From contig JAZRNL010000008.1 in assembly GCA_045648165.1 (NCBI GenBank), positions 62,001 to 126,000 of the forward strand: 64,000 bases of DNA, written 5' to 3'. Below are positions 57,831 to 64,000 of the stretch, one piece after another. The translations under genes were made by a program, and so were the position numbers. This stretch comes from RGIG9115 sp045648165 (GTDB taxonomy: Bacteria; Bacillota; Clostridia; UBA1381). How positions within the stretch are numbered: the first letter of the stretch is position 1; each line of letters opens with the position of its first letter. A model generated the notes under the pieces. That model searched no databases and was not told the DNA's origin. It saw only the letters and a list, made by a program, of their open reading frames with translations.

Positions 57831-60134
57831 TCAATCTTGAGAAATCGCAACCGCAAGTACTTCATCCATACTTTTTACCGGTACAAATGTCATTTCTGAT
57901 TTAATGTTTTCAGGTATATCATCAAGATCCTTAACGTTTTCGAAAGGTATAATAACTGTATTTATGCCAGCTCGGTGAGCTGCAAGACTTTTTTCTTTAA
58001 GCCCGCCAATAGGCAACACTCTACCTCTTAATGTTATTTCACCTGTCATTGCAACGTCTTTTTTTACCTTCTTACCGGTCAGTGCTGAATAGGTAGCAGT
58101 TGCAATGGTAATTCCTGCAGAAGGTCCGTCCTTTGGTACCGCCCCCTCCGGAACGTGGATGTGGACGTCCTTTGTTTTATGGAACTCAGGTATTTTATAC
58201 CTACCACTTACTGAACGAAGATAGCTTATTGCAGCAACCGCAGATTCCTTCATCACATCGCCGAGTTTGCCGGTGAGCTCAGTTTTACCTGAGCCCTCCA
58301 TTACGTTTACTTCAACAGAGAGGGTATCTCCGCCCACAGCCGTCCAAGCAAGACCGCGAGCAACGCCTATTTCATTTTTCTGATTTTTATGCTCAAACAA
58401 ATAAATGCGTTTGCCCAGCATTTCCCAAACCAACTTCTTTGAAATGCTGAGTGATTTTTTATTTTCTTTTATATACATAACAGCCGCTTTTGAGAGGACT
58501 TTAATCAGAAGTTGCTCAAGCCTTCTCACACCCGACTCCCTTGTATAATAATCAATTATTTCATACAATGCGCTGTCTGCAATAGTTACTCTCTTACCCT
58601 TCATACCCGTTTTTTCAAGAGCTTTTTTAAACAAATGTTTTTTAGCTATCATAAGCTTTTCTTCCCGAGTATATCCCGAAACTTCAATAACATCCATACG
58701 ATCCAGAAGCGGTCGTGAAATGGTATCGAGCGTATTTGCAGTTGTTATAAACATAATATCCGACAAGTCAAAAGGGATTTCGAGATAATGGTCTCTGAAA
58801 GAATAATTCTGCTCACTGTCGAGAACTTCAAGGAGCGCTGCAGATGGATCACCTCTGTAATCAGAACCTACTTTATCAATTTCGTCAAGAAGAACAAGAG
58901 CATTGTTAGAGCCTGACTGAGCAACTGCATTCATAATTCTACCAGGCATTGCACCTATGTATGTTTTTCTGTGACCACGTATATCTGCTTCATCGTGAAC
59001 TCCGCCAAGAGATACCCGAACGTAATTCCTGCCAAGAGCCTTAGCAATAGAACGCACAATTGATGTTTTACCAACACCCGGAGGTCCAACAAGGCAAAGT
59101 ATGTTAGAACCCCTTGCATTGAAATTACGTACTGCAAGATTTAACAAAATACTTTCTTTTACCTTTTCAAGTCCGTAATGGTCCTCATCCAGGATTGATG
59201 AGGCATTTTCTATATCAAGGTTTTCTTCTGTTTTTGCATTCCATGGAAGCGCAAGCACCGCATCAAGATACGTTTTTATAACACCGCTTTCAGCACTATG
59301 GTTACCCACTTTTGCAAGCTTATCAACCTCTTTGAGAAGCTTTTCTTCCCATTTTACATCTAATGCAAGCTCCTCGATTTTCTTGCGGTATTCCACCATT
59401 TCTTCGGTGCTTCCGTCTTTATCTCCAAGCTCACGTTCAATAACCTTCATCTGTTCGCGAAGGTAGTATTCCTGTTGGTTTTTATCAATCTGCTTTTTAA
59501 CCTCACTGTCAATCTTCGACTGGAGTGTAATAAGCTCTGTTTCTGCAACAAGTCGTACAAGAAGTAGTTTTATACGTTCTTCTACGTTTAGAGTTTCGAG
59601 TATTTCCTGCTTTGCACCCACATCAAAGGGAACTGCAGCCGCAATAGAATCAGCAATTGCTGATGCACCGTTTTTAGATAATGCCCACATATACGAGTCA
59701 GGACTAAATCTGTTATCTGCCGCAAAATAATTCTGAAATTTAAGCTGAAGTTCACGAAGTAATGCATCCGTCTTAAATTCATCTGCGGTTGTATATTCTG
59801 TTATAGGAACAAGCTGTGCAGTCAGAAACCCATTCATTTCACAGCCGACCATTTCCGCTCTTGAAAGGCATTTAACAATAACCCTCGTTATACCTCCCGG
59901 AAGCTTCATAGACTGCGAAATTGTACCTATAACACCTATTCTGCAACCTGAATCTGCATCAAGCTTATCAACTGTCACATCCTTTTGTGAAGTAAGAAAA
60001 ATACGTTTATCGCCTTTTATTGCCTCATTTATTGCGGCAATTGTTTCTTTTCTTCCGGCATCAAAGGATAAATCATTCTGAGGGAATGCAACAAGTCCTC
60101 TCAGAACTGCTACCGGCAATTTTAAATTTTCCAT
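57831..60134 (-). CDS. lon: ATP-dependent protease Lon
   Basis: 767 residues. The N-terminal LON substrate domain (1-200) and coiled segment precede the AAA+ module with Walker A GPPGVGKTS near 345. The C-terminal protease domain has the catalytic serine in KDGPSAGIT and the lysine in GLKEKSLAAHRAG. Degrades damaged and regulatory proteins in the cytoplasm. It is 18 bases after rarA, with AAAGGA upstream, so it belongs to the asnA-lon gene run; no heat-shock operator is visible in this gap. Confidence 0.97.
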   Translation of the reverse strand: MENLKLPVAVLRGLVAFPQNDLSFDAGRKETIAAINEAIKGDKRIFLTSQKDVTVDKLDADSGCRIGVIGTISQSMKLPGGITRVIVKCLSRAEMVGCEMNGFLTAQLVPITEYTTADEFKTDALLRELQLKFQNYFAADNRFSPDSYMWALSKNGASAIADSIAAAVPFDVGAKQEILETLNVEERIKLLLVRLVAETELITLQSKIDSEVKKQIDKNQQEYYLREQMKVIERELGDKDGSTEEMVEYRKKIEELALDVKWEEKLLKEVDKLAKVGNHSAESGVIKTYLDAVLALPWNAKTEENLDIENASSILDEDHYGLEKVKESILLNLAVRNFNARGSNILCLVGPPGVGKTSIVRSIAKALGRNYVRVSLGGVHDEADIRGHRKTYIGAMPGRIMNAVAQSGSNNALVLLDEIDKVGSDYRGDPSAALLEVLDSEQNYSFRDHYLEIPFDLSDIMFITTANTLDTISRPLLDRMDVIEVSGYTREEKLMIAKKHLFKKALEKTGMKGKRVTIADSALYEIIDYYTRESGVRRLEQLLIKVLSKAAVMYIKENKKSLSISKKLVWEMLGKRIYLFEHKNQKNEIGVARGLAWTAVGGDTLSVEVNVMEGSGKTELTGKLGDVMKESAVAAISYLRSVSGRYKIPEFHKTKDVHIHVPEGAVPKDGPSAGITIATATYSALTGKKVKKDVAMTGEITLRGRVLPIGGLKEKSLAAHRAGINTVIIPFENVKDLDDIPENIKSEMTFVPVKSMDEVLAVAISQD

Positions 60135-60152
60135 ATATGTTTAACTGTCCTT

Positions 60153-61424
60153 TCAGGATTTGTTGTTTTTCACGGCATTCCAATACTGCTCTGCCGCTTT
60201 CTCTGTTTTGTTATCTCCGTATACGTAATACTTGGAATTCTTTATGTTATCAGGCAGATATTGCTGCTCAACATAATGCCCGGGATACACATGAGGATAT
60301 TTATAATCCGTACCGTGACCAAGCTTTTCCGCTCCACCGTAATGAGCATCCTTAACAGTAGACGGAATATCACCCACATCCTTAGTTGATAAATCCGACA
60401 TTGCACTGTCAATTGCATTAATAGCTGAATTTGACTTAGGAGCGGTAGCTATCGTAATTACTGCCTCAGCAAGAGGGATTCTTGCTTCCGGCATGCCAAG
60501 CATAAGGGCACTATCTGCCGCCGCCTTCGCAATCACAAGCGCCATAGGATAAGCAAGCCCTACGTCCTCTGCGGCACAAACCAGCATACGCCTTATTGCA
60601 CTTTGCATATCCCCTCCGTCAAGGAGTCTTGCCAGATAATGCACCGCCGCATCAGGGTCTGAGCCACGCATTGACTTCTGGAAAGCGCTGAGAATATCAT
60701 AATGACTGTCACCGTCACGGTCGAAACGCATAGACTTTTTTTGTGTAGCTTGCTCTGCCACAGAAAGGTCGATTGAAACCTTTCCAGTTTTATCAGGCAT
60801 TGCAGAAAGAACTGAAATTTCAAGTGCATTTAAAGCTTTGCGTACATCTCCACCTGCAGTTCTTGAAATATGCTTAATCGCATCCTCCGAAACAGCAAAC
60901 CCCGGATATTCATTTTGAGACAAAACCTCAATTCCGCGCTTTACCGCGCACTCAATAGCGTTTGCATCAAGAGGCTTGAATTCAAACACAACACTTCGAG
61001 AAAGCACTGCATTATAAACATAGAAATACGGATTTTCCGTGGTGCTGGCTATAAGTGTGATTTTACCGTTTTCCATAAACTCTAAAAGCGACTGTTGCTG
61101 CTTTTTATTGAAATGCTGGATTTCGTCCAGATATAAAAGCACACCGTTCATCGTCATGAAACTATCGAGAGATTTTACAATATCACGAATATCGGAAACT
61201 GATGCCGTTGTAGCATTAAGCCTGTATATCTGCTTTCCTGTCCGGTTTGCGATGATATTTGCAATAGTAGTTTTTCCTACTCCCGACGGGCCGTAAAATA
61301 TCATATTGGGCACTTCATTTTTTTCGATTATGTTGCGAAGTATCATACCCTCACCAATCAAATGCTCCTGACCAAACACTTCATCCAGTGACTGCGGTCT
61401 GAGCCTGTCTGCAAGCGGATTCAA
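60153..61424 (-). CDS. rarA: Replication-associated recombination protein A (RarA/MgsA)
   Basis: 423-residue AAA+ clamp-loader-like ATPase that acts at stalled replication forks. MNPLADRLRPQSLDEVFGQ opens the protein; Walker A GPSGVGKTT is near residue 48 and Walker B LYLDEIQHFN near 97. The C-terminal tetramerisation domain includes DPDAAVHYLARLLDGGD and YKYPHVYPGHYVEQQYLP. It is cotranscribed with lon and the TPR protein. Confidence 0.95.
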   Translation of the reverse strand: MNPLADRLRPQSLDEVFGQEHLIGEGMILRNIIEKNEVPNMIFYGPSGVGKTTIANIIANRTGKQIYRLNATTASVSDIRDIVKSLDSFMTMNGVLLYLDEIQHFNKKQQQSLLEFMENGKITLIASTTENPYFYVYNAVLSRSVVFEFKPLDANAIECAVKRGIEVLSQNEYPGFAVSEDAIKHISRTAGGDVRKALNALEISVLSAMPDKTGKVSIDLSVAEQATQKKSMRFDRDGDSHYDILSAFQKSMRGSDPDAAVHYLARLLDGGDMQSAIRRMLVCAAEDVGLAYPMALVIAKAAADSALMLGMPEARIPLAEAVITIATAPKSNSAINAIDSAMSDLSTKDVGDIPSTVKDAHYGGAEKLGHGTDYKYPHVYPGHYVEQQYLPDNIKNSKYYVYGDNKTEKAAEQYWNAVKNNKS

Positions 61425-61437
61425 TTATAATACACCC

Positions 61438-62241
61438 CTATCTCAGCTTTGTTTCAAGAGTTTCAATCTCATTTTCTGAAACCGTTGTAAGAAAGCTTCT
61501 GTCACTGTCTTTTGCCTTTTCAATACATTCAAGAGCTTTAGCATTGTCGCCCAAAGCCGCATAAACCTGTGCACTGTGGTACCATCCCTCAACAAATAAT
61601 GGATACTTCTCAGTAAGCTCATCCGTAAGTTCCCTTGCCTTATCAAAGTCTCCCTTTCTAATGTAGCAAACAAGAAGGTTATCCACATTATCTCTATTAT
61701 CACTATCATAGTCGTATGCCTTTTCACAGAAAGCGAGCGTCACATCCAAAGGTTCATCTTTCGCAAGCATAAGAAGACCTATGAGGCAGTACATATTTGA
61801 AGTAGTGTATCCATCCTCAAACATTTCCATTGCTTCTTCATAAGCTTCTTCAAGTTCACCCTGCTTGTAATTAATCAAAATACGTGTCTGCTTTGCAAAA
61901 AGCTTATATTCCTTTTTAAGTCCGGGAATTGCTATAAGCTTATTCACTATCTCCGCTGCTTTTTGAGGATTACCTGTTCTTAGTAGCGCCTGTGCATAGG
62001 AAAGGTCAACATCAAGCTTACGTATTCCTGATTTATAAGCCTTTTCATAAAATTTAAAAGCCTTATCGTAATTCTTTTGTCCAAATTCTGCATTGGCACG
62101 TCCAAGTAAAAATTTAGGATAATTCATAAAAGCCACAATAGCAATTATAAGAGCCACAACGCCAATACCTGCAAAAAAATTAAATTTAAAACTCAGAAAT
62201 ATCAGCCCAGCACATATTATAATATAAAATAACGAGTTCAT
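61438..62241 (-). CDS. Membrane-anchored tetratricopeptide-repeat protein
   Basis: 267 residues. Two N-terminal hydrophobic segments (about 3-42) are followed by TPR-like helices, for example AEFGQKNYDKAFKFYEKAYK, RKGDFDKARELTDELTEKYP and YAALGDNAKALECIEKAKD. TPR arrays mediate protein-protein contacts; the partner is unknown. AGGAGG precedes ATG 62241. It is separated from asnS by a terminator, so it may have its own promoter or depend on read-through. Confidence 0.75.
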   Translation of the reverse strand: MNSLFYIIICAGLIFLSFKFNFFAGIGVVALIIAIVAFMNYPKFLLGRANAEFGQKNYDKAFKFYEKAYKSGIRKLDVDLSYAQALLRTGNPQKAAEIVNKLIAIPGLKKEYKLFAKQTRILINYKQGELEEAYEEAMEMFEDGYTTSNMYCLIGLLMLAKDEPLDVTLAFCEKAYDYDSDNRDNVDNLLVCYIRKGDFDKARELTDELTEKYPLFVEGWYHSAQVYAALGDNAKALECIEKAKDSDRSFLTTVSENEIETLETKLR

Positions 62242-62254
62242 AATAAACCTCCTG

Positions 62255-62284
62255 AAAAAAACAAGGCGGTGGACAACCGCCTTG
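62255..62284 (-). terminator. Terminator of asnS
   Basis: CAAGGCGGT (62262-62270) pairs with ACCGCCTTG (62276-62284), followed on the minus strand by seven T. Confidence 0.88.
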
Positions 62285-62291
62285 CAATAAA

Positions 62292-63683
62292 TTAAAATTC
62301 GGCTGTTCCTACTGTTCTCGGGAACGGCAAAACGTCACGGATATTGCTCATACCAGTGATATACATAACCGCACGTTCAAATCCCAGTCCAAAGCCTGCA
62401 TGCTTGTTTGTTCCATACTTTCTTGTATCCATATACCAAGAATAATCTTCAGGATTAAGTCCAAGCTCATTTATTCTGTTCATAAGAACATCATAGTTTT
62501 CTTCTCTCTGGCTTCCGCCGATAATTTCACCGATGCCCGGGACAAGAAGATCCATTGCTGCAACAGTTTTACCGTCGGGATTTTGTTTCATATAAAATGC
62601 CTTTATTCCCTTCGGATAGTCAGTCACAAACACAGGGCGTTTGAAAACTACTTCTGTAAGATAACGTTCGTGCTCTGTCTGAAGGTCTGAACCCCATTTA
62701 ACAGGGAAATCGAATGAATCATTGTTCTTTGAAAGAATTTCAATAGCTTCGGTATATGTTACGTGAGCAAAGTCGCTGTTTACTACGTTATCGAGTCTTG
62801 CAAGGAGGTCCTTATCAACAAAGTTGTTGAAAAATTCCATTTCTTCAGGTGCATTTTCAAGGCAATAATTGATTATATACTTAAGCATATCCTCTGCAAG
62901 CTTCATATCATCTGCAAGCTCTGCAAATGCGATTTCCGGCTCAATCATCCAGAATTCAGCTGCATGACGGGTTGTGTTTGAATTTTCTGCACGGAATGTA
63001 GGTCCGAATGTATAAACATTCCTGAAAGCCATACAGAAAGTTTCAACATTGAGCTGCCCGCTTACAGTAAGGTTTGTGCTCTTACCGAAGAAGTCCTCAG
63101 AAAAATCGACCTTTCCATCCTCAGTTGTAGGAAGATTTCCCATATCAAGAGTTGTAACCTTGAACATTTCGCCAGCGCCCTCGCAGTCGCTGCCTGTAAT
63201 AAGGGGAGTGTGCACATACACAAATCCACGACTGTTAAAAAATTCATGAATAGCATAAGCAATCATTGAGCGAACTCTGAAAACTGCAGAAAATGTATTT
63301 GTTCTGGGACGAAGATGTGAAATTGTTCTTAAGTACTCAAAGCTATGACGTTTTTTCTGAAGAGGATAGTCGGGAGTTGAAACACCTTCAACCACTATTT
63401 CCTTAGCCTGAATTTCAAATGGTTGCTTGGCTTCGGGAGTAAGAATAAGTGTACCGGTTACGGTGATTGCCGCACCTACATTGAGCTTTGCAATCTCATG
63501 ATAGTTTGCAAGAGTTGCCTCCTCCATTACTATTTGTATATTTTTAAAAAACGTACCGTCATTTACTTCTATAAATCCAAAATTTGAGGAAGCACGGATT
63601 GTTCTCACCCAACCCGAGATACAAACCTCCTGCTCCGCATATTTGTCTGTTTCCCTGTAAATACTTTTGATTACTGTTTTCAT
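62292..63683 (-). CDS. asnS: Asparagine--tRNA ligase
   Basis: 463-residue class IIb synthetase. The N-terminal OB fold has VCISGWVRTIRASSNFGFIEV. Motif 2 is in TFGPTFRAENSNTTRHAAEFWMIEPE-type sequence, whose ENSNT separates AsnRS from AspRS. Motif 3 is GFGLGFERAVMYITG. ATG 63683 is chosen with GAGGG upstream; the GTG at 63695 is too close to it. It follows asnA by 12 bases, an arrangement that couples asparagine synthesis to charging. Confidence 0.97.
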   Translation of the reverse strand: MKTVIKSIYRETDKYAEQEVCISGWVRTIRASSNFGFIEVNDGTFFKNIQIVMEEATLANYHEIAKLNVGAAITVTGTLILTPEAKQPFEIQAKEIVVEGVSTPDYPLQKKRHSFEYLRTISHLRPRTNTFSAVFRVRSMIAYAIHEFFNSRGFVYVHTPLITGSDCEGAGEMFKVTTLDMGNLPTTEDGKVDFSEDFFGKSTNLTVSGQLNVETFCMAFRNVYTFGPTFRAENSNTTRHAAEFWMIEPEIAFAELADDMKLAEDMLKYIINYCLENAPEEMEFFNNFVDKDLLARLDNVVNSDFAHVTYTEAIEILSKNNDSFDFPVKWGSDLQTEHERYLTEVVFKRPVFVTDYPKGIKAFYMKQNPDGKTVAAMDLLVPGIGEIIGGSQREENYDVLMNRINELGLNPEDYSWYMDTRKYGTNKHAGFGLGFERAVMYITGMSNIRDVLPFPRTVGTAEF

Positions 63684-63695
63684 AATTTCCCTCAC

Positions 63696-64000
63696 TTATA
63701 TAAGTTCTATATTATTTTCTGCACATTCCTTGATTGTGGCATCGCTCCATACTGATGACTGAACCTCACCTATATGGGCCTTACCAAGCATCAACATACA
63801 AAGCCTTGACTGGCCTATGCCGCCTCCGATTGTGTAAGGAAGCCTTTTTTCAAGAATAGCTCTGTGGAATTCAAGCTCCAAACGGTCTTCTGCACCGGCA
63901 ATACGGCACTGATTTTTTAGAGTTTCTTCATCAACTCTTACTCCCATACTTGATAGCTCAAGCGCAATGTCAAGCAAAGGATAATAAACCATAATATCAC
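63696..64000 (-). CDS. asnA: Aspartate--ammonia ligase, C-terminal part (5' partial)
   Basis: The last 100 or so residues of a class II-synthetase-like asparagine synthetase that makes asparagine from aspartate, ammonia and ATP. ELSSMGVRVDEETL and LPYTIGGGIGQSRLCMLML, with GKAHIGEVQSSVW, match the AsnA C-terminus. The frame is open to the right edge, so the ATG at 63992 is internal; the full protein is normally about 330-340 residues. Confidence 0.95.
   Translation of the reverse strand, partial: DIMVYYPLLDIALELSSMGVRVDEETLKNQCRIAGAEDRLELEFHRAILEKRLPYTIGGGIGQSRLCMLMLGKAHIGEVQSSVWSDATIKECAENNIELI

Noticed and set aside
1..64000. CRISPR arrays, insertion sequences, prophage or integrase genes
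   Set aside because: No regularly spaced repeats, transposase, integrase or phage structural genes could be seen.

Overview
This window reads as chromosomal DNA of an AT-rich, strictly anaerobic, endospore-forming member of the Clostridia (Firmicutes). The evidence is spoVT, spoVAC and spmAB, two [FeFe]-hydrogenase-type proteins, a membrane pyrophosphatase, a group II ECF transporter module, the SCIFF peptide with its radical-SAM maturase, and an IreB-type regulator. I see no phage, insertion sequence or CRISPR array. Both ends cut through genes: an SSB-like gene on the left and asnA on the right.

Layout. 0-7 kb: SSB-like protein, a small membrane protein, a YfcE-type phosphoesterase, a sigma-like protein, a ClpC ATPase with a zinc-finger N-terminus, and hppA. 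7-10.3 kb: spoVT and ecfA1-ecfA2-ecfT. 10.5-12.4 kb: an acyl-activating enzyme with its own acyl carrier protein. 12.5-16.9 kb: ddl-DUF1934-S41 protease and spoVAC-M14 peptidase. 17-20.8 kb: DUF5685, J-domain protein, membrane protein, yqhQ-like gene, prmC. 21-22.6 kb: tRNA-Leu, an AraC regulator and the wreck of another AraC gene.

22.7-39.9 kb is the outstanding part: 17 minus-strand genes with gaps of at most 44 bases or overlaps, apparently one transcript. In transcription order: two thioredoxin-like [2Fe-2S] proteins, a PAS-containing sensory [FeFe]-hydrogenase-like protein, a SpoIIE-type phosphatase, a group B-like [FeFe]-hydrogenase, malate dehydrogenase (LDH family), fumarase, HdrB, HdrC, HdrA, FlxD, FlxC, FlxB, FlxA, TfrB-like and TfrA-like fumarate reductase subunits, and an AspT/YidE-type transporter. 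Together they would reduce oxaloacetate through malate and fumarate to succinate. The Flx-Hdr module would probably feed electrons from NADH (with ferredoxin as bifurcation partner) to fumarate, under hydrogen-responsive control. This coupling is my inference; the gene content and order are directly visible.

40-46.3 kb: purine salvage/uptake operon (xpt, BMP lipoprotein, nucleoside ABC transporter), then tRNA-Val and tRNA-Pro. 46.4-52.2 kb: YkvI-like protein, LOG-family protein, debris of xylulokinase and AraC genes, an intact AraC gene, uxaC and spmAB. 52.3-57.8 kb: ireB, lepB, rbgA, a flavodoxin-like protein, the SCIFF ranthipeptide precursor and its maturase, and a short Orn/Lys/Arg decarboxylase-family protein. 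57.8-64 kb: asnA, asnS, a TPR protein, rarA and lon on the minus strand.

Promoters of the vegetative type (TTGACA-17-TATAAT) and intrinsic terminators are clear at many boundaries. A sigma-G-like promoter stands in front of spoVAC.
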